64,000 bases of DNA. Origin: an uncultured Sphingopyxis sp. (lineage in GTDB: Bacteria > Pseudomonadota > Alphaproteobacteria > Sphingomonadales > Sphingomonadaceae). The notes under the pieces were generated by a model. The model ran no database searches. It saw only the letters and a list, made by a program, of their open reading frames with translations, and was not told the DNA's origin. The DNA lies in contig NZ_LT598653.1 in assembly GCF_900078365.1 (NCBI RefSeq), positions 3,100,001-3,164,000 on the forward strand. Direction: 5' to 3'. The translations under genes and the position numbers were made by a program. Below, one piece after another: positions 38,070 to 47,843 of the stretch (position 1 is the first letter of the stretch; each line of letters starts with the position of its first letter).

Positions 38070-39169
38070 TGCACCAGCTTCATTTTTTTCCCTCGCGCAC
38101 GATGGCGCTCTATGTCGGCCGCCTGTTCCTCGTCCGCTCCTTCTCGATCCTCTTCGCGCTCGTGCTGATCCTCCAGACGCTCGACCTGCTCGGCGAGAGC
38201 GGCAAGATTCTCGCCGTGGCCGGCAACAGCGATTCGGACGTGTGGCGCTATGTCGGGATGCGGCTGCCGCAGATCATCGAGACCTTCCTGCCCTTTTCGG
38301 TGCTGCTCGGCACGATCTTGACGATGGTGACGCTCAACCAGAACAGCGAGGTCATCGCGATGAAGGCCGCGGGCATGTCGGCGCATCAGGTGCTCGCGCC
38401 GCTGTTCCTCGCCGCGCTGCTCGTCGCGGGGATCAGCTTCGCCTTCAACGAACGCATCGTCACCCGCTCGACCGCCGCACTCAGCGCGTGGCAGAAAGTC
38501 GAATATAAAAAGGTGCCGAAGGATAGCGGGATACGCACCAACATCTGGGTTCGCGACGGCGACGATCTGATCAACGCGACGACGGTCGATACCAGCGGGC
38601 CGGTGACCGTCCTCGGCTATGTCACCATCTATGAGCGGACCGGCGGCGTACTGTCGTCGATGCTGTCCGCCGACAGCGCGCGCGCCCTCGCGGGCGGCGG
38701 CTGGGAGCTGACGAACGCACGGCGCTTCATCCGCCGTTCGGGCACGCTCGAACCCTTGGGCACGATCGTCGCGGCGAAGAATGTCCGCCCCGACCAGTTC
38801 ACGCTCGCGCAGGTCGATGGCGACGAGCTGCCCTTCCTGAAGCTCAAGTCCGCGATCGACGACCTCGAAGCCGCGGGGCGCCCGGTCGACGCGCTGAAGG
38901 GCGTGCTGTGGCACAAGATTTCGGGGCCGCTGTCGGCGATATTGATGCCGCTGCTGGGCGCGGTCGCGGCGTTCGGGCTCGCGCGCTCGGGCAAGCTGTT
39001 CGTGCGCGCGATCATCGGCATGGGGCTGGGCTTCGCCTATTTCGTCGCCGACAATTTCGCGCTCGCGATGGGCGACCTCGGCGCCTATTCGCCCTTCCTC
39101 GCGGCGTGGGGGCCGTTCATATTGTTCGCGCTGATCGGCGAGATGATCTTGATCCGGACCGAGGAGTAG
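38069..39169 (+). CDS. lptG: LPS export permease LptG
   Basis: 366 residues, same topology as LptF: three helices, periplasmic jellyroll, three helices. Seen: YVGRLFLVRSFSILFALVLILQ, ETFLPFSVLLGTILTMVTLNQNSEVIAMKAAGMS and FAYFVADNFALAMGDLGAYSPFLAAWGP at the end. Coupled to lptF by a one-base overlap (TGATG). The lptF-lptG pair follows the sphingolipid genes; whether the export system handles an anionic sphingolipid as well is speculative. Confidence 0.93.
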   Translation: MHQLHFFPSRTMALYVGRLFLVRSFSILFALVLILQTLDLLGESGKILAVAGNSDSDVWRYVGMRLPQIIETFLPFSVLLGTILTMVTLNQNSEVIAMKAAGMSAHQVLAPLFLAALLVAGISFAFNERIVTRSTAALSAWQKVEYKKVPKDSGIRTNIWVRDGDDLINATTVDTSGPVTVLGYVTIYERTGGVLSSMLSADSARALAGGGWELTNARRFIRRSGTLEPLGTIVAAKNVRPDQFTLAQVDGDELPFLKLKSAIDDLEAAGRPVDALKGVLWHKISGPLSAILMPLLGAVAAFGLARSGKLFVRAIIGMGLGFAYFVADNFALAMGDLGAYSPFLAAWGPFILFALIGEMILIRTEE

Positions 39170-39291
39170 CGACGGCAGGCGGAAAATCCGCTTCCCCCTT
39201 TCCTTCGCTCATCCTCCCCGAGACGGCAATGGGCCGCGGCACCTCCGCGCCGCGACCCACTGCGACCCATCGAGCCTCTTCGCCTGATGGT

Positions 39292-42003
39292 TCAGAAACG
39301 GAAACGGACGCTTCCCTGCACCGTGCGCCCCAGCGTACGCACGCCGAGCGGCAGCAGCTTTTCCTTCCCGAAATAACGGTAGACGTCGTGGCCGAGGATG
39401 TTGCCGCCCTCGAGCGACAGCGTCATCCACTTCACCGGGGTATAGTTGATCGCCGCGTCGAGGCGGTAGGTGTCGTCATTATACCAGGAATAAGCCGGAT
39501 TGTTCGTCCACACGAACAGGCGATAGGGCGAGCGATAGTTGAACGCGACGCGCGCGCTGAACTTCGGCGTGTCATAGAAGAGCGCGGCGTTCGCGGTCCA
39601 TTTCGACGTATTGGGTGAATCGAAAGCGCCGGGGAATTCCTCGGGATAGGGATATTCGACGCGTGCCTCCAGGATATGGCTGGCATTGAGGCTGACGCCG
39701 AAATTCTTCCCGATGCCGGGCAGGAAGTCGAAGAAGCTCTGCACCGATCCCTCGATGCCTGCGAAAGTGCCGTCGCCGGCGTTGCGCAATTGCTCGACGA
39801 AACCACTCTGCCCCGGCAGCCCATATTCGGCGAGATTTTCGACCGGTTCGCGGCTGTAATAAAGGAAGCCTGTCGCCTTCTTGTAATAGCCCGCGAGCGA
39901 AATCAGGCCGCCACGACCGAAATAATATTCGGCGCTGGCGTCAAAAGCCTGTTCGCGCTGCGCTTTGAGGCCGGGATTCCCCGCGAAAATGACCGGCGGG
40001 TTGGCGCGCGTTTCGGCAAAATAGAAGGGGCGCGTATTATAGAAGCTCGGGCGTTGGACGTTAGTGGTGTAGGATAGGCGCAATTGCAGCTTCGGCGTGA
40101 AGTGCAGCAGCGCAGTTACGCTCGGCAGGATGTCGGTATAATTCCCGCGACCGGGCGATTCCTCGACGATGTCCTGGAAACCATTCGACGCGTCGCCGGG
40201 GCGATAGTTGAAGCTGAACGATTTACCCCAAGTATTGACGTAACGCACGCCCGCTGACCCGTCGATCGGAAAGCCGAGCGCATCGAAGCCATAGTTGAGC
40301 TGACCATAGAAGGCGAAATTATTCTCGGTCGAATCAAAGGTCTGACCCTGGTCGCTCGGCGGGAACTCGCTCGAGAAACGTTCGGCATTGCCGGGGTCAT
40401 TTTGCTGGATATAGGCGCGGATCGCATCGATATTGTCGCGTACGACCGATCCCGGGATACGATACCAGGACGCGCTGTCGACGCCTGCGATATCGGGTCC
40501 GGTCAGGCTGGCGCTGTCACCACCGGGAAAATCGCTGAGCGGGGTGCGCGCGCCGCCGATACGCGGAAAACCGTCGCGATAACCGTAATAGCGGCTGGTA
40601 AGGCGGCGGTTATAACGGAAACCCGCCTGAAAATTGCGCAGGAAATGCGCGTCGCTGAGCTGCAGCGTCAGGTCGGCCTGCGCCGCGAACTCCTTGTTCT
40701 TCGAACCGCCGCGATTGTCCTGGAAGCGATCGACGACATAGCTGTCGGCATCGGAAAGGTCGGCGCCGTTGAAGGTGATCGACGGCACCCCGCCCTTATA
40801 CTGGTCCGAGGCGAAATCGACGGTCGCCGACGTCAGCGCGCCGGGGCGCAATATCTGCTCGACGAAATAATTGCCCTCGTTGCTCCAGTTATACTGGACG
40901 CTGGCATTGATCTGCGCGCGATCGCCGCGCCAGTGCGCCTCGAAGTTGGTTGTGTAGAGGTTCGAGTGGAACGAGTTATACTGTGCGTCGATGCCTGCGG
41001 GGATGCCGTTCGGATTGGTGAGCGTCAGCGACTTCACCGTCTGGCCGTCGGGCATCAGTTCGATGTCGCTGTAACTGTCGGCGGACAGGAAGGGCATATC
41101 CTGCACATAGAGCCGCTCGACGGAACGCTTCTCGCGCGAGCCGAGATAACCGCCTTCAAGCACGAAATCGAGATTGTCGCTTGGCTTCCATTGCAGCACC
41201 GCGTTGATCGAGGGCCGCGTCACGTGACCCGATTCGAGCCCATATTGGGCGCGATAGGGAATCACGACGGTATCGCCGTCGATCACCGTCTCGAACGGGG
41301 ATTCACTTTCAATATAATTCTCGCGGTAGAAATTCTTCGTCCACGAGGCGTTGACCAGAAAACCGATCTCTCCGTCGCCCGCGTCCATCCGCTTGGCGAC
41401 GAGCAGGCTGCCATAGGGGCTGACCTTTTCCGAAATATCGTCATAGACGCCGCGCGCGCTGCCGGCGATCGTCCAGCCGCGATTGAGGTCCATCGGGCGG
41501 CGCAGTTCGACATTGACGGTGCCCGCGATCCCGCCCTCGACCTGATCGGCCGTGCGCGTCTTGTAGACGTCGACCTGCTTCAGAAGCTCGGCCGGAATGT
41601 CGGCGAGATTGAGCGAACGCCCGTCGCCCAGATTGGTCTGGTTGCCGTTGATCGTCGTCTGAATCTCCGAAAGGCCGCGGATCGTCACGCTCTGCCCCTG
41701 GCCGCGGGCACGGTCGATCTGCACGCCGGTCACGCGCGACAGCGCCTCCGGCACATTGTTATCGGGGAGCTTGCCGACGTCTTCGGCGACGACCGAGTCG
41801 ACGATCTGTTTCGAATTGCGCTTCGTCTCGTTCGCCGCCTCGACGCTGCCGCGGATGCCGACGACGACGATGGTCGCGTCATCGCTTGCTTCGGCGTCGC
41901 TCGTGACGCCATCCGCTTCCTGTGCGGCCGCGGCCGTCGGGACGCACCCGAACGCCATCGCTCCGAAAGCCGCCGAACACAGAATCGTCGATCTAATCCG
42001 CAT
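39292..42003 (-). CDS. TonB-dependent receptor (Xanthomonas-Caulobacter type)
   Basis: 903 residues from ATG 42003 (GGAG eight bases upstream). Signal peptide to about residue 28, then a TonB-box-like TIVVVGIRGS, plug domain (DNNVPEALSRVTGVQIDRARGQGQSVTIRGL) and a 22-strand-type barrel ending VQGSVRFRF with terminal Phe. It belongs to the large receptor group of sphingomonads and caulobacters, many members of which import oligosaccharides or chelates. The ligand is unknown. An AT-rich stretch 36-60 bases upstream (around 42040-42065) probably holds its promoter. No regulator is adjacent. Confidence 0.92.
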   Translation of the reverse strand: MRIRSTILCSAAFGAMAFGCVPTAAAAQEADGVTSDAEASDDATIVVVGIRGSVEAANETKRNSKQIVDSVVAEDVGKLPDNNVPEALSRVTGVQIDRARGQGQSVTIRGLSEIQTTINGNQTNLGDGRSLNLADIPAELLKQVDVYKTRTADQVEGGIAGTVNVELRRPMDLNRGWTIAGSARGVYDDISEKVSPYGSLLVAKRMDAGDGEIGFLVNASWTKNFYRENYIESESPFETVIDGDTVVIPYRAQYGLESGHVTRPSINAVLQWKPSDNLDFVLEGGYLGSREKRSVERLYVQDMPFLSADSYSDIELMPDGQTVKSLTLTNPNGIPAGIDAQYNSFHSNLYTTNFEAHWRGDRAQINASVQYNWSNEGNYFVEQILRPGALTSATVDFASDQYKGGVPSITFNGADLSDADSYVVDRFQDNRGGSKNKEFAAQADLTLQLSDAHFLRNFQAGFRYNRRLTSRYYGYRDGFPRIGGARTPLSDFPGGDSASLTGPDIAGVDSASWYRIPGSVVRDNIDAIRAYIQQNDPGNAERFSSEFPPSDQGQTFDSTENNFAFYGQLNYGFDALGFPIDGSAGVRYVNTWGKSFSFNYRPGDASNGFQDIVEESPGRGNYTDILPSVTALLHFTPKLQLRLSYTTNVQRPSFYNTRPFYFAETRANPPVIFAGNPGLKAQREQAFDASAEYYFGRGGLISLAGYYKKATGFLYYSREPVENLAEYGLPGQSGFVEQLRNAGDGTFAGIEGSVQSFFDFLPGIGKNFGVSLNASHILEARVEYPYPEEFPGAFDSPNTSKWTANAALFYDTPKFSARVAFNYRSPYRLFVWTNNPAYSWYNDDTYRLDAAINYTPVKWMTLSLEGGNILGHDVYRYFGKEKLLPLGVRTLGRTVQGSVRFRF

Positions 42004-42206
42004 TGCCCTGTCTCCCCACTTTTGCTTCGATTCGTTAACTCCTACAATATATCGTATACTGTCCGTCATTAAATGCAAGCCTGGTCTGCGATTCGAAGCG
42101 CCTCCCGCCGCGGCCCCTCGTGTACATGGGCCGGGCGCGTGCCATGCTCCTGAAAAGAAAGGCGCGTGGACGAGCTCGTCGAAGAAGCGACCCGCCTGAT
42201 CGCCGG

Positions 42207-43628
42207 CTATCTTCGCCGCGCGCCGGCCGCGCGGGGCGAGGCTCGATGATGTTTTTCGGGACCTCGCCGGTCCTGAAAGTGCGATATACCATAGGCAAGC
42301 CGGTCCCGCGTGGGCGCCGCGCCCCATCGCGCCGCGCGCGCGGTATGGACGGTGTAGCCGCAGAGCAGGCCATAGAGCGCCAGCCCCTCGACCTGCCAGA
42401 AGGGCATCGTCGCCATGTTGAGCAGGAAGAAAGCGAAATGCGCGGCGATCAGCAGGAAGCGGTCGCCGCGCGCTGAAGCCGCCGCCGCGAACATCACCGT
42501 CCACAGGGCGATCATCGCCGCCACGCCGAACCAGCCGAGTTCGTAGAGCGTCGACACCAGCGTGTTGTGCGGATAGACCTTGAACACGCCCTCCCAGCTT
42601 TCCGGCCCCAGGCCGAACAGATGCTGGAGCGGCGTGCCATCGGCCCAGGCGTAGATATAGCTGCTCCAGATCAGCGGCCGGCCCGACATCACCTGGCGTT
42701 CGAGCAGGTCGAAGTCGCGCGGCGGCTTGATCAGCGCCGCCGGGTCGGCGAGGAAGGCGGCGAGGTCGGCGAAACTCTGACTGTAGGACAGCGCCGCGAT
42801 CGCAAAGAGCAGCACGCCCGCGACGGTCGCCGTCACCGCCATCGCCCCGCGCTGATCGCGCCGCACGCTCATCGTCAGCCCACCGAGGAAGGTCGCCAGC
42901 GCGAGCGGCGCGAGCGCGAGGATCGTCGTGCGGTAGCCCGCGAGCAGGATCGCGACGAGCGTAAGGGTCAGAAAGGCGGTGCGCACCGCGCGCGGCGCCG
43001 AGCGCGCGAGGCCGCCGACCAGAAACCCCGTCAGCAGCGCGACCGAAAAGGCCGCCTCGTGATTATAGCCGCCGATCCAGACCAGCCCGTCGCCATCCTC
43101 TGCCCCCTTGGGCATATTGAGCGCCAGCGACAGCGCCTGAAAGACGAGCAAGGGCAGGAAGGAAACCATCGCCCAGTTCAGGAAGCGCGCCTCGGGATCG
43201 CGGCGCAGCGCCTGAAAGGCCGCAATCAGGATCACGATCATATAGGCATATTTGACCGCGACGTTGATGCCGCCCACCAGATCGCCGTTGAGGCTGGCGC
43301 TCAGCAGCGCGAGCAGGATCAGGGCATGGACGGGCAGCAGCCATTTGAGCGCCAGATTGGCGGGCCGCACGACGAAGAGCAGCCCGAAGCCGGTCACCGC
43401 GATCGAGAGCAGCGCATTGCCCGAAAGCCCGCCCGCGAGCGGCTGGAACATATAGAGATGATAGGCCCCCGCGGTGGTGCGCAGCCACAGCGCCACCACG
43501 ACGAACGCGCCCGCCACGCTGCCCGCCCGCCGCGCCGCGACGACGAGCGGAACGAGCAGCAGCAGCGTGACGGGTATCAAGATGCCGAGCCCGAAGGCCG
43601 GACCATAGGGCAGCGCCTGCGCGGTCAC
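42207..43628 (-). CDS. O-antigen ligase/Wzy-type polymerase
   Basis: 473 residues with 11-12 predicted helices. A Wzy_C-like loop lies before the last helices (FGLGPESWEGVFKVYPHNTLVSTLYELGWFG), with the H-N-T-x-x-x-x-x-x-E-x-G-x-x-G pattern shared by O-antigen polymerases and ligases. It follows the Wzc-type gene by 12 bases. In this locus it most likely polymerises the exopolysaccharide repeat units. The charged C-terminal tail after the last helix (about 430-473) is not conserved. Confidence 0.85.
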   Translation of the reverse strand: MTAQALPYGPAFGLGILIPVTLLLLVPLVVAARRAGSVAGAFVVVALWLRTTAGAYHLYMFQPLAGGLSGNALLSIAVTGFGLLFVVRPANLALKWLLPVHALILLALLSASLNGDLVGGINVAVKYAYMIVILIAAFQALRRDPEARFLNWAMVSFLPLLVFQALSLALNMPKGAEDGDGLVWIGGYNHEAAFSVALLTGFLVGGLARSAPRAVRTAFLTLTLVAILLAGYRTTILALAPLALATFLGGLTMSVRRDQRGAMAVTATVAGVLLFAIAALSYSQSFADLAAFLADPAALIKPPRDFDLLERQVMSGRPLIWSSYIYAWADGTPLQHLFGLGPESWEGVFKVYPHNTLVSTLYELGWFGVAAMIALWTVMFAAAASARGDRFLLIAAHFAFFLLNMATMPFWQVEGLALYGLLCGYTVHTARAARWGAAPTRDRLAYGISHFQDRRGPEKHHRASPRAAGARRR

Positions 43629-43640
43629 GGCAGCGACAGG

Positions 43641-45818
43641 TCAGTCGGCATAATAGGGGCGGTACGCCTTGAGGAAGGTGCCGCCATCCTCATAGCCGGC
43701 GCGCTCCTGCTCGCGCACGTCGACCAGCGTCAGCACCGCGCCCAGCATTTCGGCATGAACGTCGTAGAGCCGTCGCAACGCCACCGACGCCGCCTTCGAC
43801 GGCGTCTTGCGCCAGCGCACGAGGAAGACGACGCCGTCCGCCATGCTGGCGATCACGCGCGCCTCGTCGACCGGCAGCACCGGCGGCGTGTCGAGGATAA
43901 CGAGGTCGTAGCGGTCGCGCACCTGTTCGATCAGCTCGGCGAGCCGCGGACTTTCCGTCAGGCCGATGCCCTTCGAATCGAGCCGTTGCGGCAGCAGGCA
44001 GGCGTCAGACAGGCTGTCCTTGACGATCGCCTGATCGAGCGTCGCCTCGCCCGCCAGAACTTCGTCGAGCCCGAGTTCCACGCCCTCGGCGAACTGCCGG
44101 CTCGATGCGCGTCGGCGCGCGTCGGCGTCGATCAGCAGCACCTTGCCGCCCGCCGCCGCCATCGCGCGGGCGAGGCCCATCGCGGTCGTCGTCTTGCCTT
44201 CGCCCGGCACCGCCGAGGTGATCGCGACGACGCGGACCGGCTGCGCGGCCTCGGCGAACTGGATCGAGGTGCGCAGGGTCCGGAACGCCTCGGCATAGGT
44301 CGATTGCGGCCGCTTGACCGGCAGCTCCGCGGGCGGCGCCGGCACGCCCGACTTGCGATAGCCGGGCAGCGTGCGCGCATCGGGGATCGAGGCGAGCGTC
44401 GCCAGCCCCAGCGCATCCTCGATCGCGTCGCTCGTCTCGAGCCCGCGCTCGAGCAATTGCAGCAGCACGACGAGCAGCACGCCGATGCCGAGCCCGCCGA
44501 CCACGGCCATCGCCGCATAGATCAGCATGTTGGGCGAACTGGGCGCGCCGGGAACGCGCGCGCGGCTGACGATATAGGAATCGCTGCGTTCGAGCCCCGA
44601 TTGCGCGACCGTCTGACGATAGCGGTCGAGAAAGGCCTGATAGAGCGTCCGCGCCGATTCGGCGTTGCGCTCCAACTCGGCGAGCCGCACCGACGCCTCA
44701 TTGTCGCTCGCGAGCTTGCCCTGCGTCTGCGCGACCGAGCCCGCGAGCGACGCCGCGCGCTGGCTGGCGATGCTCGCCTGGATCGAGGCGTTGGCGACGA
44801 TGCGCTGCACTTCGGCCGCGATATGCTGGTCGGCGGTGCGGAGCTGGTTCTGCGCCTGGATCAGCGCCGGGTGACGCGGGCCGTAGCGTTTTTCGAGCGC
44901 CGCCACCTCGCGCGCCGCCTCGGCGCGCTGGGCGCGGAGCTGGCTGACCACCGGCGAATCGAGCGAGTCGCCGAGTTCCTCGCCGCTCCGCCCGCCGCGC
45001 AGCTGCGCGCGCGCCGCCGAAAGCCGTGCCTGCGCCGCCGCATTTTCCGCCTTGGCCTGCGCGAGCTGCGTCGAAAGGCCCGACAATTCCTGCTGCGTCA
45101 CCGTGCTCGCTTCGGAAACGGCGAAAAGATCGTGCGCGGCGCGATAGTCGGCGACCGCCCGCTCGGCGCCGAGCACCTGCGTGCGCAGATCCTCAAGCCG
45201 TTTTTCGAGAAAGCCTTGCGCGCGTTGCGTCGCCTCGGCCTTCGAACCCGCCTGGCCCGCGACATAGTCGTCGACGAGTGCGTTGGCGATCCGGGCCGCC
45301 TGCGCCGGCGTATTCCCCTCATAGGACACGCTGATCGCATAGGAGAGGCCGTCGCGCTTCACCGTCAGGCCGCCGAGCAGAGTGCCGATCGCGCGCTGAC
45401 GCCCGATGAGATCGGGCTGCGCCGCCGGGGCACCCTGCCCCGCTGCCTCGTTGAACGCGGGATCGCGCGCGAGCCGCAGCCGGTCGACCACCCGCCCGAT
45501 CAGCTCGGGCGAGCGCAGCGCCTGCACTTCGGTATCGACCGCCGCCGAGTCGGGATCGGCGGTCGGAGTCACCGAATCGACATCGATCACCCGCTCGGCC
45601 GTCCGTTCGAGCGCGACCTGCGCGGTCGCCAGATAGCGCGGCTCGGCGACGAGATAGGCGGCCGCGGCGACGATAATCGCCGCGACCATCGCCGCGCACA
45701 GCACCATCCATCGCCGGCGCAAAATCCCGCCGACATGACGGAGATCGATCAGCGCGCCGCGATCGACCTCGATGCCCGCTTCCCGGCGAAGCGGCGCGTG
45801 CCGTGAAAGCGCATCCAT
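43641..45818 (-). CDS. Wzc-type tyrosine autokinase and chain-length regulator
   Basis: 725 residues joining a Wzz-like transporter part (membrane helices near 38-58 and 435-460 with a coiled-coil periplasmic region between) to a BY-kinase domain: Walker A SAVPGEGKTTTAMGL, Walker A' VLLIDADARRR, Walker B YDLVILDTPPV, and a Tyr cluster at the end (GYEDGG...YRPYY). In gellan clusters these two parts are separate (GelC and GelE); here they are fused. It controls export and length of the polymer with the Wza-type protein. Confidence 0.93.
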   Translation of the reverse strand: MDALSRHAPLRREAGIEVDRGALIDLRHVGGILRRRWMVLCAAMVAAIIVAAAAYLVAEPRYLATAQVALERTAERVIDVDSVTPTADPDSAAVDTEVQALRSPELIGRVVDRLRLARDPAFNEAAGQGAPAAQPDLIGRQRAIGTLLGGLTVKRDGLSYAISVSYEGNTPAQAARIANALVDDYVAGQAGSKAEATQRAQGFLEKRLEDLRTQVLGAERAVADYRAAHDLFAVSEASTVTQQELSGLSTQLAQAKAENAAAQARLSAARAQLRGGRSGEELGDSLDSPVVSQLRAQRAEAAREVAALEKRYGPRHPALIQAQNQLRTADQHIAAEVQRIVANASIQASIASQRAASLAGSVAQTQGKLASDNEASVRLAELERNAESARTLYQAFLDRYRQTVAQSGLERSDSYIVSRARVPGAPSSPNMLIYAAMAVVGGLGIGVLLVVLLQLLERGLETSDAIEDALGLATLASIPDARTLPGYRKSGVPAPPAELPVKRPQSTYAEAFRTLRTSIQFAEAAQPVRVVAITSAVPGEGKTTTAMGLARAMAAAGGKVLLIDADARRRASSRQFAEGVELGLDEVLAGEATLDQAIVKDSLSDACLLPQRLDSKGIGLTESPRLAELIEQVRDRYDLVILDTPPVLPVDEARVIASMADGVVFLVRWRKTPSKAASVALRRLYDVHAEMLGAVLTLVDVREQERAGYEDGGTFLKAYRPYYAD

Positions 45819-45819
45819 G

Positions 45820-46677
45820 TCACGCGGCGGCCAGGAAGGCGCGCACCGCGGGCGCGATGTCGGGGCGGCCGAGCGCGAGCGCGAGCGTCGCGGTCACGAA
45901 GCCGCTCTTGTCGCCGCAGTCGTAGCGTTTGCCGGCAAAGGTGACGCCGTGGAACGGCTGCTGGCCGATCATCCGCGCCAGCGCGTCGGTGAGCTGAATC
46001 TCGCCGCCCGCGCCTTCCTCCTGGCTGCCGAGCACATCCATCACCTCGGGCTGGAGGATATAGCGGCCGATGACCGCGAGCCGCGACGGCGCGACCTCCG
46101 GCGCCGGTTTTTCGACCAGCCCCTTCACTTCGGTGATCGGCCCGGCCTGCGCGCCCGGGGTGACGATGCCATATTTCTGCGTCTGGTCGGCCGCCACTTC
46201 CTCGGTGCAGATCAAATTGCCGCCAAGGTCGTGATAGGCGTCGACCATCTGCTTCAAACAGCCCGGCTCGCCGACCATCAGATCGTCGGGCAGCAGCACC
46301 GCGAAAGGCTCGTCGCCGACGAGGCGGCGCGCGCACCATACGGCGTGACCGAGCCCCAGGGGCTCCTGCTGGCGCACGATGGTGATGTCGCCTGGCGACG
46401 GACGGGTGCCGTCGAGCGACGACAGCGACTTGCCGCGCCGCGCCATCGCCTCCTCAAGCTCGAAGGCGTGATCGAAATGATCCTCGATCAGGCTCTTGCC
46501 GCGGCTGGTCACAAAGATGAACTGTTCGATGCCCGCCTCGCGCGCCTCATCGACGGCATATTGGATGAGCGGCCGGTCGACGACCGGCAGCATTTCCTTT
46601 GGCATGGATTTGGTCGCCGGAAGGAACCGGGTTCCAAGGCCGCCAATGGGGAACACGGCCTTGCGTATCTTTCGCAT
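45820..46677 (-). CDS. galU: UTP-glucose-1-phosphate uridylyltransferase
   Basis: 285 residues. Makes UDP-glucose from UTP and glucose-1-phosphate. Seen: VFPIGGLGTRFLPATKSMPKEMLP, the Lys in VEKPAPE, and the C-terminal CGDKSGFV motif. One base separates its stop from the Wzc-type start. It supplies UDP-glucose both for the repeat unit and for the ugd gene product encoded across the divergent promoter. Confidence 0.96.
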   Translation of the reverse strand: MRKIRKAVFPIGGLGTRFLPATKSMPKEMLPVVDRPLIQYAVDEAREAGIEQFIFVTSRGKSLIEDHFDHAFELEEAMARRGKSLSSLDGTRPSPGDITIVRQQEPLGLGHAVWCARRLVGDEPFAVLLPDDLMVGEPGCLKQMVDAYHDLGGNLICTEEVAADQTQKYGIVTPGAQAGPITEVKGLVEKPAPEVAPSRLAVIGRYILQPEVMDVLGSQEEGAGGEIQLTDALARMIGQQPFHGVTFAGKRYDCGDKSGFVTATLALALGRPDIAPAVRAFLAAA

Positions 46678-46836
46678 CTTTCCACCCTTTGCTGGTCACT
46701 GGGTTCCCCCCCAAAAACCAGTATTCGGATTCCGCAGACACGATCGCCACGTGCTGACGGGAGCGGTTTTCGCCCTTACGCTGCATTGCAGCAAGAGCGC
46801 GGCGTCGAAGCGTGTGCAAAGCGCGCCGGGGCTATC

Positions 46837-47775
46837 TCAGAGCTTCGGCGGGTCGCCCTTGAAGTACACGCCGCCCGGCACCGTCCCGCCGCTGCGCGAG
46901 CGGACGAGCGGGGTTCCGGGCGGCACCTGGATGTCGTGCGAGCCGATGATGATCTGGGCGGGCCCGTTGTGGACATCGAAGATCGGCCAGCCGCGGTCGC
47001 TCTTCACCACCAGATGATCGATGGTGATGACGAGCGGCTCGCTCGCGCCTTTCACCGCCATGATCGAAAAATGATTGGTGTCGCCGATCCCGCCGATCTT
47101 GATCGGATCGATGCTGATCAGCCGCGTCGCGCGGATGCTCGACCACAGGCGGAAATTGCGCGCGTTGCGGCCGCTCGTGCAATCGTCGAGCAATGTCTCG
47201 GTCGATTTGAGGTCGAACCCGCCGTCGCTATTGTCCCATGCGGCGCATTGGCGGAACAGGAAGCGCGCATTGCCGCGCTCGGTCGAAAAGCCGTCGCCGT
47301 TCCAATATTGCCTGTCGCGGCGCTTCCATTGAAAGCCGCGCATGAAACAGCGTTCGATGCGGAAATCATGCGCGGTGTCGGCAAACCCGATGCCGACGGG
47401 CAGGTCGGTCGAGCCGGTGGCGAGCGTGCCGCTCGCGCTGACATCCTCGATCACCCCGTGATGGCTGTCGTAGCGGATGCGCGCAAAGCTGCGTTCGAGG
47501 CCGCTCGCCCGCGCGCCGCGCACATGGAGTCCGGCGACGCCCGCCGCCACCAGATCGGGCGCCGCCGTATTTTCGATGACGCGGTAGCCGCCCGCCACCC
47601 TGACGTCGGAAATCCGCACATCGCGGACCGGTTCGTTGATCAGGAACAGGCCGTTGCCGACGTCGCGGGCGCGCACGCGGCGATAGACGCCGCCCGAGCG
47701 CACGACATAGACGGGCTCGCCGTCCGCGGCGATCTGGACCGCGCTCGCGGCGCGGCGGGAAGACATGTCGGCCAT
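46837..47775 (-). CDS. Beta-helix repeat protein in EPS locus
   Basis: 312 residues. Strand-turn repeats (VRDVRISDVRVAGGYRVIEN, HGVIEDVSASG, DFRIERCFMRGF, ARFLFRQCAAWDNSDGGFDLKS) indicate a right-handed parallel beta helix. The CAAWDN-DGGFD element recurs in pectate-lyase-like proteins. No signal peptide is visible, which is odd for a polymer-acting enzyme. In an EPS locus it could be a lyase or epimerase; no catalytic set is clear. A second start at 47766 is possible. Confidence 0.75.
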   Translation of the reverse strand: MADMSSRRAASAVQIAADGEPVYVVRSGGVYRRVRARDVGNGLFLINEPVRDVRISDVRVAGGYRVIENTAAPDLVAAGVAGLHVRGARASGLERSFARIRYDSHHGVIEDVSASGTLATGSTDLPVGIGFADTAHDFRIERCFMRGFQWKRRDRQYWNGDGFSTERGNARFLFRQCAAWDNSDGGFDLKSTETLLDDCTSGRNARNFRLWSSIRATRLISIDPIKIGGIGDTNHFSIMAVKGASEPLVITIDHLVVKSDRGWPIFDVHNGPAQIIIGSHDIQVPPGTPLVRSRSGGTVPGGVYFKGDPPKL

Positions 47776-47843
47776 GCCCCGGCGTTAAGCGGAGGGGCCC
47801 GCACATGGCGAGCGCGATGCGGCGCGGCGTGGCGCGTCCGGGA

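Noticed and set aside
42567..45806. A 1079-codon open frame on the plus strand.
   Set aside because: It is antisense to the polymerase and Wzc-type genes, which have clear motifs. Its Arg/His/Asp/Ala-rich composition is the usual shadow of GC-rich codons and it spans two unrelated genes.
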